Source: Massilia sp. CF038
GTDB lineage: Bacteria; Pseudomonadota; Gammaproteobacteria; Burkholderiales; Burkholderiaceae_D
Assembly: GCF_900129765.1 (NCBI RefSeq)
Contig: NZ_FQWU01000001.1
Coordinates: 2,108,001 to 2,172,000, forward strand
Direction: 5' to 3'
DNA length: 64,000 nt
In this document: piece by piece, positions 39,685 through 48,919 of the stretch
Numbering within the stretch: position 1 is the first letter of the stretch
How the letters are laid out: each line of letters begins with the position of its first letter
Translations under genes and position numbers: made by a program
Notes under the pieces: generated by a model
Databases searched by the model: none
What the model was told of the DNA's origin: nothing
The model's input: only the letters and a program-made list of their open reading frames with translations

Positions 39685-40656
39685 TTAAGGTAGGCCGCCG
39701 CGATCGTCAAGCCGATCAGCCGGGGCGATGCGATGCCTTGCAAAAGGGTCTGCGCCTTCGACATAGCGCAGCGCCGACTGGACGTTTTTCCAGCCTACGT
39801 ATTCCATCAGCGTTTTCACATCCCATCCGTTCGACGTTGCCCAGTTCGCGAAGCCGCGGCGCAGAGAGTGACCGCTGTATTGTAGCGGGGACGCGATGCC
39901 GGCATCGGCGAACACCGAACGCAACAGCGGCACAAGACTGTTGATATGCAATCCAGCCTCGCTCACGTGGCCCCATCGATCGATGGCGCGAAAGACGGCG
40001 CCGTCGCGCAGCTCGGCAAGATCGACCCACGCGGTGTAAGCGCTGACCGGGCATAGGCGGGCCAGCGCGGGCGCCTTGAAACTCGTTCCACCGTATTGGC
40101 GGTCCCCTTTGGTTCGCGCCAAAAAACAGGTCATCCCTTCACTTGGCGCGATCTCCACATGTTCGACGCGCAGCCGGGTCAGTTCGTCGCCGCGAAAGCC
40201 GCGCCAGAAGCCGAGCAGCAGCAGCGCTTTGTCGCGGGTATGGCGAAGGCGGGATGGCCGGTCGCCGGCGTCGGCTGCCGTGCAGATCGCGCGGTCCAGC
40301 CATTGCGACACTTGTTCGAGCTGTTCGAGTTGCAGCGGCCGCGCCTGCTTTTCCCTGGCGGGATGCAGTGCCTGGATGCCGCGAAAAACCTTGCGCACCA
40401 CCGGCGCCTTGGTCGGATCGGGAAACCCCTGGTCGATGTGCCATTGCGCCAGCGCTGCGAGACGCTGGCGCAGCGTGTTGATAGCAAGAGAATCGGCGTG
40501 GTCGACCAGATAGCGTGCGACCGCGTCCGCTGTCGCGGGCAAAAAGCCGCCCCATTCGACTTCGAAGTGGTGGACGGCAGCCTGATAGCTGCGCCGGGTA
40601 TTCTCCCGGGTGGCGGCGTGCAAATAGACGTCGATCTTGCTCATTGTCGGAGGCAC
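39685..40656 (-). CDS. tnpS: tyrosine recombinase TnpS (cointegrate resolution)
   Basis: 323 aa with a GTG start at 40656; an ATG four codons later is an alternative. SAM-like N-terminal core-binding domain and a catalytic domain with all tyrosine-recombinase residues visible: R155 (R-G-F-R-G-D-E-L), H263 and R266 (G-H-S-L-R-R-G), W289 (E-Y-V-G-W), and nucleophile Y298. In Tn4651 this protein resolves cointegrates at the site between tnpS and tnpT. It is divergent from tnpT here, as in that transposon. Confidence 0.9.
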   Translation of the reverse strand: MPPTMSKIDVYLHAATRENTRRSYQAAVHHFEVEWGGFLPATADAVARYLVDHADSLAINTLRQRLAALAQWHIDQGFPDPTKAPVVRKVFRGIQALHPAREKQARPLQLEQLEQVSQWLDRAICTAADAGDRPSRLRHTRDKALLLLGFWRGFRGDELTRLRVEHVEIAPSEGMTCFLARTKGDRQYGGTSFKAPALARLCPVSAYTAWVDLAELRDGAVFRAIDRWGHVSEAGLHINSLVPLLRSVFADAGIASPLQYSGHSLRRGFANWATSNGWDVKTLMEYVGWKNVQSALRYVEGADPFARHRIAPADRLDDRGGLP

Positions 40657-40823
40657 TTTGCTGGTACAGGCTGGAAATGCCCAATAATACGCTTTTTGTC
40701 GCGTTACACGGGATAATCTTAGATTATCCAGGATGCCTTTTCTTGAGTTGGTACTTTATTTCGCTTAATATTGATACATAATTACGTGGTATGTAATCCA
40801 TTACGCTATTTCGTGGAGCCCTT
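40657..40823. other. probable resolution site (rst/res) and divergent promoters
   Basis: The 167-bp divergent region contains a perfect 19-bp inverted repeat GGATAATC-TTA-GATTATCC (40711-40729), a plausible recombinase core pair, and a second dyad ATTAC/GTAAT (40781-40785 and 40793-40797) that may bind TnpT or be an operator. Tn4651 has its cointegrate resolution site in this same position. Precise strand-exchange point cannot be read. Confidence 0.65.
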
Positions 40824-41870
40824 ATGGCGCGCACCGGCTTGTATCAATCGGAAGTGAAGAAGGCGCGCGACGCGCTGATCGCACAGGGCAAGCATCCGTC
40901 GGTCGACGCGGTGCGTGTCGCATTGGGGAACACGGGGTCGAAGACTACGATCCACAAATATTTGAAGGAGTTGGAGGAAGTGGACGGCGGGGCCGGCCGC
41001 AAAACCTCAGTCAGCGAGGCGCTGCAGGATCTGGTTGCGCGCCTGGCCGCCCGGCTTCACGAGGAAGGCGACGCTCGCGTGGAGGCGATCGAGGCACGCA
41101 GCGCGGAGGCCGCGCGGCTCCACGGCGAGGCGCTGGCGGCCTTGCAAAGAGATTTCGATGCGACGGTGGGAGAGCGTGACCGGCTGGCCGCGGCTGCGCA
41201 TCAGGAAGCGGCGGCGCACGAGCTCACGCGCAGGGCATTGCAAGCCGAAACCATCGCGCGGCATACGGCCGAGGAACAGGTGGCCGGGCTAAAGGCCCGC
41301 CTTGATGAAAACGACGCCCACCTCATATCGCTGGAAGAGAAGCACAAGCATGCTCGCGAGGCGCTGGAGCACTACCGACAGTCCACGAAGGAGCAGCGCG
41401 ACCAGGACCAGCGTCGGCACGAGCAGCAAATACAGCAGCTGCAGGCCGAAATCCGGCAGTTGCAGCAGGCCCTGGTAGTCAAGCAGGACGACGTGACGCG
41501 CCTGAACCAGGAAGGCGCGCGTCTGGTGGCCGATCTGTCGCATGCCAGGCAGGGTTTGTATGATCAACAATTGCAGGTCCGGGAGCTTGCATCTCAACTG
41601 GCAGCATCGCAGGAACTCGCCCAGCAGGCCGGCGTACTAGCAAGCCAGGTGGCCAGCAAGGATGAGCATTTGGCGGCGCTCCGGGTGCAGCTGGAATCGG
41701 CGACTGGCAATGCCGAAACGCTGTCCGCGCGGGTCCGAGAGCTCGAACTGGCACTAGCGACTTCGCAGGCTACACTGGCATCGCAGCAGGAGATCGCGGC
41801 AGCGCTGCGTGCCCATCTGACCAGCAGGAAGAACAAGGGCCAGATGGGCCCCGTCGATTCCGCATCGTGA
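40824..41870 (+). CDS. tnpT: TnpT, coiled-coil DNA-binding accessory of resolution
   Basis: 348 aa. The N-terminal 55 residues form a helical DNA-binding domain of KfrA/TnpT type (A-R-D-A-L-I-A-Q-G, then N-T-G-S-K-T-T-I-H-K-Y-L-K-E-L). Residues about 70-335 are an almost unbroken coiled coil (heptads of Ala, Leu, Gln, Glu, Arg). TnpT binds the resolution site and assists TnpS. Slightly longer than the roughly 330-aa Tn4651 relative. Confidence 0.88.
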   Translation: MARTGLYQSEVKKARDALIAQGKHPSVDAVRVALGNTGSKTTIHKYLKELEEVDGGAGRKTSVSEALQDLVARLAARLHEEGDARVEAIEARSAEAARLHGEALAALQRDFDATVGERDRLAAAAHQEAAAHELTRRALQAETIARHTAEEQVAGLKARLDENDAHLISLEEKHKHAREALEHYRQSTKEQRDQDQRRHEQQIQQLQAEIRQLQQALVVKQDDVTRLNQEGARLVADLSHARQGLYDQQLQVRELASQLAASQELAQQAGVLASQVASKDEHLAALRVQLESATGNAETLSARVRELELALATSQATLASQQEIAAALRAHLTSRKNKGQMGPVDSAS

Positions 41871-42016
41871 TTCCAGGTCTGCAATCGAAAGAACTGATCG
41901 GACATTTCCCCACCATGAACGTCACTAGCGAGCGCTGCACGGTGGGTTGCCTTTCTAAGTATAAGGATGCGACGAAATGCGAACAGCGGCCGATGAACTA
42001 ACAGAAAAGAGACAGT

Positions 42017-42328
42017 ATGAATCTAGCACCACTCGACGAAGCCCTGATGGCAATGTCTGCCTTGCATGATAGCTTGGAGCCGAACGATAACGGGCAACAG
42101 GACGCAATCGTTCCTGCGGCCGCATTACGCGACTTCGTAGACACTCATGCTAGGCTACTCTTTGAACGCAAGCAGAGTTTGGGCCATCCGAGCGCAACGG
42201 ACTTGCGCAGCGCCTTGCAAGCAATGGTCAGTGCGCAGCATGCAGGACCGATAACTGATGAAATGCACGCTGCCTGGAGAAATGCTGGGCAGCTTTTGAA
42301 TCGCTTTAAGGAGCAAAATCATGAGTGA
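42017..42328 (+). CDS. hypothetical protein, right-end cargo gene A
   Basis: 103 aa, all helical in appearance (A-L-M-A-M-S-A-L-H-D-S-L; A-A-L-R-D-F-V-D-T-H-A-R-L-L-F). A purine-rich AAAAGAGACAG lies before the ATG. No recognised family. It overlaps the next gene by eight bases, so they form an operon placed between tnpT and the right repeat. Confidence 0.6.
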   Translation: MNLAPLDEALMAMSALHDSLEPNDNGQQDAIVPAAALRDFVDTHARLLFERKQSLGHPSATDLRSALQAMVSAQHAGPITDEMHAAWRNAGQLLNRFKEQNHE

Positions 42329-42614
42329 ACGGGCGGTGGTGGAAGCCGAATCAACGTTTGATGCCGAGAATCGCACTGAGGCGGCTTTTCTCGATTTTCA
42401 GAAAGCGGTACATGTTGCAAGACCAGACCTGACTTTTACGTTCGACCGAGGACCAAGCTTCCAGGCGAAGTGGACGTTCCCTGGTGCTCGGTTCGGTGGA
42501 TCGGCAATGTGGCTCAGCGGGACGCGGGACTTGGGCTGGGGAATGGCTCAAGTCGATATTGATGCATGGCGAACCTACGAAGCGAGTTGCGGTAGAGAGC
42601 CACGCTGGACATAA
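42321..42614 (+). CDS. hypothetical protein, right-end cargo gene B
   Basis: 97 aa, mixed alpha/beta composition with W-T-F-P-G-A-R-F-G and a C-terminal W-R-T-Y-E-A. Starts inside the end of gene A (AGGAGC upstream). No family recognised. Its stop is 36 bases from the start of the right inverted repeat, so it belongs to the transposon. A toxin-antitoxin or accessory function is possible but has no sequence support. Confidence 0.6.
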   Translation: MSERAVVEAESTFDAENRTEAAFLDFQKAVHVARPDLTFTFDRGPSFQAKWTFPGARFGGSAMWLSGTRDLGWGMAQVDIDAWRTYEASCGREPRWT

Positions 42615-42650
42615 AGCTTTTCGCATCTTATTTCTATTACAGAACAAAGA

Positions 42651-42696
42651 CTTAATTCAACTTTGGCGCAATAAACACGAATCCCGGCCGCACCTC
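42651..42696 (-). repeat. right terminal inverted repeat (IRR), 46 bp
   Basis: Reverse complement begins GAGGTGCGGCCGGGATTCGT and ends TTAAG; matches the left repeat with mismatches at positions 5 and 6 and in the inner half. The outermost four bases GAGG are the same at both ends. Confidence 0.93.
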
Positions 42697-42701
42697 TGTA
42701 T
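42697..42701. repeat. right target-site duplication, TGTAT
   Basis: Direct repeat of 9994-9998, just outside the right inverted repeat. Confidence 0.93.
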
Positions 42702-43403
42702 GGGTACGGCGGCTTCGAGCTCACAATGCGTCCCTCATACAGCGGCGTTCTGGCCAAGGGCTGGCTGGAGCAGGGCGGGGTGTATGTACTGGCCAATATC
42801 CGAGGCGGGGGCGAATTCGGGCCGCGCTGGCACAACGCTGCCTTGAAGGAGCATCGGCAGGTGTCGTACTCGGACTTTATCCGCGTGGCCGAGGATCTGG
42901 TCGCGCGCAAACTGACCACGCCGCGCCATCTGGGCATCATGGGCGGCAGCTTGGGTGGCATGCTGGTGTCGGTAGCGATGTTGCAGCGGCCAGACCTGTA
43001 CAACGCGGTGGTCAGCCAGGTTCCGCTGACGGACATGCGGCGCTATCACAAGATGCTGGCCGGAGCCTCGTGGATCGATGAGTATGGTGATCCGGACGTG
43101 CCGGCCCAGTGGGAATACATTCGCAAGTATTCGCCATATCACAACGTCGAGGCAGGAAAACACTACCCGGATATCCTGTACACCAGTTCGACCCGCGACG
43201 ACCGCGTGCATCCCGCCCATGCGCGCAAGATGGTGGCCCGCATGCGCGAGCAGGGGCATTCGGTGCTGTACTGGGAAAATACGGACGGCGGGCATGGCGG
43301 CGCCGTGAACAACGATCAGCAGGCGCAGTTGCTTGGCATGGTCTACGCCTTCCTGTGGGATCGGCTCGGACCGGAGCAAAAACGTCACACGGCCAGCCAT
43401 TAG
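42699..43403 (+). pseudogene. prolyl oligopeptidase (S9A), 3' part with catalytic domain
   Basis: The second half of the gene begun at 8589. From TAT (42699) the frame reads Y-G-Y-G-G-F-E-L, the typical S9A catalytic-domain entry, and continues 233 codons after the tyrosine. All catalytic residues are here: nucleophile in G-G-S-L-G-G, aspartate in D-D-R-V-H-P, histidine in G-G-H-G-G. An internal ATG at 42726 could start a product but lacks a ribosome site, the signal peptide and propeller. With one TSD copy removed the joined frame has no stop. Confidence 0.93.
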
Positions 43404-43418
43404 CAGCGGCGCTGAAAG

Positions 43419-43451
43419 TGCACGGTGAAATCCCAATATTTTCACCGTGCA
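43419..43451 (+). terminator. hairpin terminator of the receptor-peptidase operon
   Basis: Perfect 12-bp arms TGCACGGTGAAA/TTTCACCGTGCA around nine bases, followed by TTTCTC. It sits 15 bases past the prolyl oligopeptidase stop, so it ended the original TonB receptor-peptidase transcript. Confidence 0.75.
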
Positions 43452-43522
43452 TTTCTCTACAGCCTTTGATCCGGACGTGGGAGAATGTTGATGTCATTTT
43501 CCCCACAAACGCAAAGGCGATC

Positions 43523-44131
43523 ATGTTTAAGAAATTTGCAGCAGATGCACTCGGTATGAGCGATATCGGCGTCATTGTCGAACCGGCCGACTATAACAAG
43601 GTCGATGCGGACGACTATCTGTTCAACGAAGACGGCGAAAAAATCTTCTTCCTCATCAAGAGCAAGAAGGATGAATACTGCTTCACCAATCTGGCGCTGA
43701 TTCACGTGGATGGTGATTCCGCCATGTCTTCAAAGCGGTCGATCAAGCGCTACGACTATTCGACCAACCAGATCTCCAGGGTGACCATCGAGACAGCCGG
43801 CACGCTGGATATGGACATCGAACTCAAGTTCGACGTGCAAGGCACCGTGTTTTCAATCGACGTCAAAAAGAATTTCATCGAACAGCTCAAGGATATCTAC
43901 AAAGCCTTGATCACGATTGGGAAGCAGCAGCAACGCGACGCGGCGTGCCGCGAGAATGCCATGCGCACGCTTGATGCCACCGCTTCGGTGCATAAACTGA
44001 ATGTAGCGCCAGGCGAGGGTGGATTGGTCAGCAGTTATAACTCGTTACTCGAGGCTTTAAACAGCGCGATGTTTGAAACGCATACAAAGCGCGACTTCAA
44101 CGACGTGTTCACGAAGTACATTCATAACTAA
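43523..44131 (+). CDS. bacterial PH-domain-like protein (YvbH/bPH type), unknown role
   Basis: 202 aa from ATG 43523; the upstream open frame overlaps the pseudogene and is not used. The first 130 residues are beta-rich with a conserved bacterial PH-like layout (D-Y-L-F-N-E-D-G-E-K-I-F-F-L-I-K, L-I-H-V-D-G-D-S-A, S-R-V-T-I-E-T-A-G), followed by a helical C-terminal half. Cytoplasmic, no membrane segment. The family is found next to stress or membrane genes, but no function is known. Confidence 0.7.
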   Translation: MFKKFAADALGMSDIGVIVEPADYNKVDADDYLFNEDGEKIFFLIKSKKDEYCFTNLALIHVDGDSAMSSKRSIKRYDYSTNQISRVTIETAGTLDMDIELKFDVQGTVFSIDVKKNFIEQLKDIYKALITIGKQQQRDAACRENAMRTLDATASVHKLNVAPGEGGLVSSYNSLLEALNSAMFETHTKRDFNDVFTKYIHN

Positions 44132-44621
44132 GGTTTGCCTTTTGGGGAAAGTCCGACTCATACGGAAGTACGGAGACGGATTTTCTCGCACGTTTCAAAT
44201 TCATCCGATGAAGCGGCAGCGCACCTATCTGCGCACGGATATAGCGACGCGCTTAGGCTGTCGGCGACATTTTTATACCTCTCTATTGACTGTAGTTTCC
44301 TTAGCCTGCATTAAGTAAACTGGAATTGTCAGCGGCTTTGCTGTTCCATGGACCGGCATTTTGGGTCAAATTTCAAAGTCGCCAGCACAATCCGACCCTT
44401 TGGGCTTGATTTTGAACATTCACCTTGCAATCAGAAAAACACTAGCAAGGTGCTGCCATAGCCGGGAACATCAACTAATAGTGGCCGATGTCCGGAATTC
44501 AATTTCTAGGGGTTGAAATCGCTGGAAAATCTCCTGGTAGCATAGTGGTGTCTTCTGCAGGACACACCTTGGGGAGTTCCAACGCATCTGCACTTCAAAA
44601 GAGTTCGGCGGGGAGCGCAAA
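44132..44621. other. 490-bp gap without a supported gene
   Basis: No convincing coding region on either strand: the short ORFs present lack ribosome sites and codon structure. It may hold the promoter of the HNH gene and possibly decayed sequence. Confidence 0.4.
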
Positions 44622-45434
44622 ATGGGAATGAGGAAAGTCAGGCGGGAAGCGTTCTTGGCGGCCCATCCATATTGTATTTTTTGTGGAGGAGAGGTCAAAA
44701 CCGAAACCGTTGAGCACTGTCCACCTCGAGCGATGTTTCAGGATCGCGCATGGCCCGAAGGATTCGAGTTCCCGGCGTGTGAAAATTGCAATCACGGCAG
44801 CGCGGATGATGACTTACTTGTGACGCTACTGGCGAGGACCGATCCTTTCACCGAGGCAGGGGACAGGGATGGACGCATGACGGAAATTATTCGGTCGGTT
44901 AATCAGAAATTTCCCGATCTCATCGGCAAGATGATGCCAACCGCCATCGAGGCCCGTGCGATGAATCGACGCCTCGGCATTGCACCCGCCACCGGCCAAA
45001 CCAACCAGGAAGCGGGCCCTGTACGTGTCACCGATGAAATGCACCGAGCAGTCCGCGTTTTTGCCGGGAAGCTGACAAAGGCCATTTTCTACATGCACAC
45101 TGGGCAGGTCTTTCCCACGGACGGGCGGATAGGTCTTAATTGGTTCACGAATGCAGCTCTCATCACCAATGCCGGCCGATATCCGGTTTTCGACGTACTG
45201 CAGGGACTGGATGGCTTAGCTCCTGCGTTGGTGCGGTCCAAGTCGCTTCTGAACGACCAGTTTGAGTACAAGCTGAGCATTTCTCACGAATCCGACCTGC
45301 TAGCTCTGCAGGCTAGGTTCGGCCAGGGCTTCGGATTTGCGGTATTCGCCTGCACAGCAGGTGACAGGCTCGATGCGCTCTTCGCGAACCTTGAGGTGCG
45401 AACCGGAAGGCGCAATCCGTTCGCGCTGATCTGA
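44622..45434 (+). CDS. HNH/zinc-finger endonuclease-like protein
   Basis: 270 aa. The N-terminus has C-x-x-C (C18, C21), E-H-C-P-P-R (E31-H32), and C-x-x-C-N-H (C53, C56), the arrangement of a treble-clef HNH nuclease with a structural zinc. The remaining 200 residues are unknown. GGGGAG precedes the ATG. It stands alone, flanked by long non-coding gaps and without a partner methylase or helicase. It could be a defence or repair nuclease; function is not shown. Confidence 0.7.
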   Translation: MGMRKVRREAFLAAHPYCIFCGGEVKTETVEHCPPRAMFQDRAWPEGFEFPACENCNHGSADDDLLVTLLARTDPFTEAGDRDGRMTEIIRSVNQKFPDLIGKMMPTAIEARAMNRRLGIAPATGQTNQEAGPVRVTDEMHRAVRVFAGKLTKAIFYMHTGQVFPTDGRIGLNWFTNAALITNAGRYPVFDVLQGLDGLAPALVRSKSLLNDQFEYKLSISHESDLLALQARFGQGFGFAVFACTAGDRLDALFANLEVRTGRRNPFALI

Positions 45435-45758
45435 ATCACCCTTAAGGGCCGCAATCGCGGTAACAGTCCAGCCGCCTGGTCCATTCCAACCGGCGCGAAG
45501 GAGCCACATTCCTGAAGAGGCACTTTTAATTCAGAAGGAGTGGCATTTCTACTTCAACCGACGCGCTATGAGGGAATTACGGCTCACATCTCCCATTCGC
45601 ATTTTACATAATATAAATTATGCGAAATTTGGCTGTAGTGAGCAGTGTAGGGTTAGACGGACAACTCTACGTACAAACTGGACAGTAAATACAAGCCCCC
45701 CGCATAATACTTCGCTGCCGATTGCATCAGATTACCTCTTCAGAAAGAAAACAATACC
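45435..45758. promoter_or_regulatory. 324-bp AT-rich leader region before the lipoprotein gene
   Basis: No gene. Contains the AT-rich run ACATAATATAAATTATG around 45605-45621, plausible as promoter DNA for the NlpC lipoprotein gene. No clear operator. Confidence 0.35.
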
Positions 45759-46586
45759 GTGAAATCGATGACGCAAATTTGGAACCTCCCAGCCTTGGCA
45801 CTTGTTTCTGCCACCGTTCTTACCGCATGCGGCTCTGGCGCGGGCGAAACCAGGCAGCCGACCCAGGCTTTGTCGGCCACGTCGACGTCGCCTAGTGCGC
45901 CCACCACAAACACACCGCAACCAGACACGCTCCCGCCGCCGCCCGATAACGTTGTTCTGCCGCCGCTGGACGAACCACCACCGAATTCTGTTTCCTTACC
46001 GGCCGTGCCAGTACCCGCCAACCCGGCGCCGCCGCTCGCTGCGGGCTGCACCTATCCGGCAGCCGTTCAAAGCGATTTCGCCGCTCGCGACAAGCTTCCG
46101 CAGTTCATACCGCAAAACGCCTATGGCAGCTGGGGCCCGTGGCCTGCGCGTTATGCCGTACCGGCGATTCCTGCAAACTGCGAATCAATCCAATGGCGGC
46201 GTGAACGCGTGCTTGCGGTCGCTAAGAAATACATTGGCCTCGGTTATCGCCATCACCACGTGCCTGGTTATGACGGCGGCGACGGCAAGGGTCTCGATTG
46301 CTCCAACTTTACTGCCTGGGTGTACAACTACGGGCTGGGCGTCAGCATGAATAGCGCAATCGGCACGCAGGCCGAGACCGCAGGCCGCCGCTTGAGTGGC
46401 GATGAGCCTCTGCGTGCTGGCGATCTGCTGTTTATCAAGTCAGCCGATGGCACTGCCATTGCCCACGTCGTTATCTATATCGATCAGCTCAATATCATTG
46501 ATTCGACGGGCCCAGGCGTACAGATTCGTCCCTTCAAAGGCTGGTATGCGTCGCGCTTCTCGCATGCGCGGCGCGTGATCGAATAA
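45759..46586 (+). CDS. NlpC/P60-family lipoprotein peptidase
   Basis: 275 aa, GTG start at 45759 (an ATG three codons later is an alternative). Lipobox L-T-A-C with C24, then a long proline/serine/threonine-rich linker (to about 95), then the NlpC/P60 domain (135-275) with catalytic C181 (G-L-D-C-S-N-F) and H236 (A-H-V-V-I-Y). Such enzymes cleave peptide bridges of peptidoglycan. Lipidation implies outer-membrane attachment. A strong bidirectional terminator follows. Confidence 0.87.
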   Translation: MKSMTQIWNLPALALVSATVLTACGSGAGETRQPTQALSATSTSPSAPTTNTPQPDTLPPPPDNVVLPPLDEPPPNSVSLPAVPVPANPAPPLAAGCTYPAAVQSDFAARDKLPQFIPQNAYGSWGPWPARYAVPAIPANCESIQWRRERVLAVAKKYIGLGYRHHHVPGYDGGDGKGLDCSNFTAWVYNYGLGVSMNSAIGTQAETAGRRLSGDEPLRAGDLLFIKSADGTAIAHVVIYIDQLNIIDSTGPGVQIRPFKGWYASRFSHARRVIE

Positions 46587-46599
46587 TCAGCACGCCAAT

Positions 46600-46632
46600 A
46601 AAAAATCCGCTTCGTTTGAAGCGGTTTTTTTG
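46600..46632. terminator. bidirectional Rho-independent terminator
   Basis: A-tract, then ATCCGCTTC-GTTT-GAAGCGG, then a T-tract (seven Ts). It serves both the lipoprotein gene and the convergent OsmC/YcaO gene, whose stop is at 46646. Confidence 0.9.
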
Positions 46633-46645
46633 TTTTCGCCAATCC

Positions 46646-48841
46646 TTACGATGCGGCTATGGCGCGTGCCAGGTGCAGTTTTTTGTAGCTGTCGATCAAA
46701 CGATGGTGACGGTCCAGACCTTCCAGTTTCATGCTCGTTGGCGTCAAACCATGGAATCGCACACTGCCGTCTACAGAACCGAGCACCGCGTCCATCCGGG
46801 CGTTGCCGTACATGCGGCGGAAATTGGCAACGTAATCGTCCAGCTCCAGTTCGTCGTCCAGCAGCACTTCCAGCACGACGTTCACTGCCTGATAGAACAG
46901 ACGGCGCTCGACGGTGTTGTCGTTGTACTGCAGGAAGGCTTCCACCAGCTCCTGCGCCGGTTCGAGTTGTTCCAGTGCCAGGTGAATCAGCAGTTTCAAT
47001 TCCTGGATCGTGAGCTGGCCCCAGTCAGTGTTTTCGTCGAACTCGATACCGATCAAGGTGGCGATATCGGTGTAGTCATCCAGTTCGCTGTCTTCCAGGC
47101 GCTCGAGTAAGGCTTCCAGCTGGGCGTCATCCAGGCTGTGCAGGTTCAGAATATCGGCGCGGAATGCCAGGGCGACGTTGGTGTTATCCCAGATCAGGTC
47201 TTCAACCGGATAGATTTCCGAATAGCCTGGCACCAGAATCCGGCACGCAGTGGCGCCAAAATGGTCAAATACGGCGGTGTACGCTTCCTTGCCCATGGTT
47301 TCAAGGATGCCAAACAATGTGGCAGCTTCTTCGGCATTCGAATTTTCGCCATGACCGGAGAAATCCCAATCCACAAACGGGAAATCGGCTTTGGCGCTGA
47401 AGAAGCGCCACGACACCACACCGCTGGAATCGATGAAGTGCTCGACAAAGTTGTTTGGCTCGGTGACGGCATTGCTGGCAAACGTCGGCCGTGGCAAGTC
47501 GTTCAAGCCTTCAAAGCTGCGGCCCTGGAGCAATTCGGTCAGGCTGCGCTCCAGCGCAACCTCCAGGCTTGGATGGGCGCCGAACGAGGCAAATACGCCG
47601 CCGGTTCGCGGGTTCATCAAGGTCACGCACATGACCGGGTAGATTCCGCCCAGCGAAGCATCTTTGACCAGGACCGGGAAACCCTGTTCTTCCAAGCCCT
47701 TGATGCCGGCCACAATGCCAGGGAAACGGTTGATGACTTCTTGCGGCACATCCGGCAAGGCGATTTCACCCTCGATAATTTCGCGTTTAACCGCCCTCTC
47801 GAATATCTCGGACAGGCATTGCACCTGGGCTTCGGCCAAGGTGTTCCCGGCACTCATGCCATTGCTGACGTAGAGGTTTTCGATTAGATTCGATGGGAAG
47901 TACACTTCCTGACCGTCGGACTTGCGTACATACGGCAGCGCGCAGATGCCGCGCTCGACATTGCCTGAATTGGTGTCGATCAGGTGCGAGGCGCGCAGTT
48001 CTCCGTCCGGGTTGTAAATCGCCAGGCAGTATGGATCAAGAATCCCGGCCGGCAGCGCGTCCTTTTTGCCTGCCTTGAACCAGCGCTCGTTCGGGTAATG
48101 CACAAACGCGGCATTGGCGATGTCTTCACCCCAGTACACGCCAGCGTAAAAGTGATTGCAGTTAAGCCGTTCCAGGTATTCGCCCAGGGCCGATGCCAAC
48201 GCGCTTTCCTTGGTTGCCCCTTTGCCATTCGTGAAGCACATCGGCGAATGCGCATCGCGGATGTGCAGCGACCAAACGTTCGGCACGATATTGCGCCAGG
48301 ATGCGATTTCGATCTTGATGCCCAGGTTGGCCAGAATGCCCGACATATTGGCAATGGTTTGCTCAAGCGGCAGATCCTTGCCCGGAATGAAGGTCCGGGT
48401 GCCTGCATCGGGATTGAGCACCAGTAAGGCCTGGGCATCGGCGTCGAGATTCTCGACTTCTTCGATCACGAAATCTGGGCCTTCCTGCACCACTTTTTTC
48501 ACGGTGCAGCGGTCAATCGAACGCAAAATACCCTGACGGTCCTTGTCGGAAATGTCGGCTGGCAGTTCGACCTGAATCTTGAAAATCTGCTTGTAGCGGT
48601 TCTCGGGATCGACGATATTATTTTGCGACAGACGGATATGCTCGGTCGGGATATTGCGCGTGTCGCAGTACAGTTTCACGAAATACGCGGCGCACAGGGC
48701 TGACGAGGCCAGGAAGTAGTCAAACGGGCCGGGTGCCGAGCCATCACCCTTGTAGCGGATGGGCTGGTCGGCAATAACGGTGAAATCATCGAATTTGGCT
48801 TCGAGGCGAAGCTTGTCGAGGAAGTTGACTTTAATTTCCAT
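46646..48841 (-). CDS. OsmC-YcaO fusion protein
   Basis: 731 aa. Residues about 1-140 are an OsmC-like domain (F-A-S-S-A-L-C-A-A-Y-F replaces the usual peroxidase region), 185-530 a YcaO domain with the E-x-x-E-R and related ATP-binding acidic residues (S-A-L-G-E-Y-L-E-R-L; Q-C-L-S-E-I-F-E-R), and 530-731 an acidic helical region. YcaO domains phosphorylate backbone amides; E. coli YcaO supports methylthiolation of ribosomal protein S12 by RimO. The fusion is common in Gammaproteobacteria and Betaproteobacteria. No RimO gene lies nearby. Confidence 0.9.
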   Translation of the reverse strand: MEIKVNFLDKLRLEAKFDDFTVIADQPIRYKGDGSAPGPFDYFLASSALCAAYFVKLYCDTRNIPTEHIRLSQNNIVDPENRYKQIFKIQVELPADISDKDRQGILRSIDRCTVKKVVQEGPDFVIEEVENLDADAQALLVLNPDAGTRTFIPGKDLPLEQTIANMSGILANLGIKIEIASWRNIVPNVWSLHIRDAHSPMCFTNGKGATKESALASALGEYLERLNCNHFYAGVYWGEDIANAAFVHYPNERWFKAGKKDALPAGILDPYCLAIYNPDGELRASHLIDTNSGNVERGICALPYVRKSDGQEVYFPSNLIENLYVSNGMSAGNTLAEAQVQCLSEIFERAVKREIIEGEIALPDVPQEVINRFPGIVAGIKGLEEQGFPVLVKDASLGGIYPVMCVTLMNPRTGGVFASFGAHPSLEVALERSLTELLQGRSFEGLNDLPRPTFASNAVTEPNNFVEHFIDSSGVVSWRFFSAKADFPFVDWDFSGHGENSNAEEAATLFGILETMGKEAYTAVFDHFGATACRILVPGYSEIYPVEDLIWDNTNVALAFRADILNLHSLDDAQLEALLERLEDSELDDYTDIATLIGIEFDENTDWGQLTIQELKLLIHLALEQLEPAQELVEAFLQYNDNTVERRLFYQAVNVVLEVLLDDELELDDYVANFRRMYGNARMDAVLGSVDGSVRFHGLTPTSMKLEGLDRHHRLIDSYKKLHLARAIAAS

Positions 48842-48919
48842 GGGGCGGTGTCCAATAATATGCGCGAAATGATCCAGCCGCTATTATACGGAGCCCCCGC
48901 CCCTCCCCGCCGATCGTTT

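Noticed and set aside
42726-43403. Separate 225-aa peptidase starting at internal ATG
   Set aside because: It is in frame with the split prolyl oligopeptidase and has no ribosome site or signal peptide. It is the 3' half of one gene.
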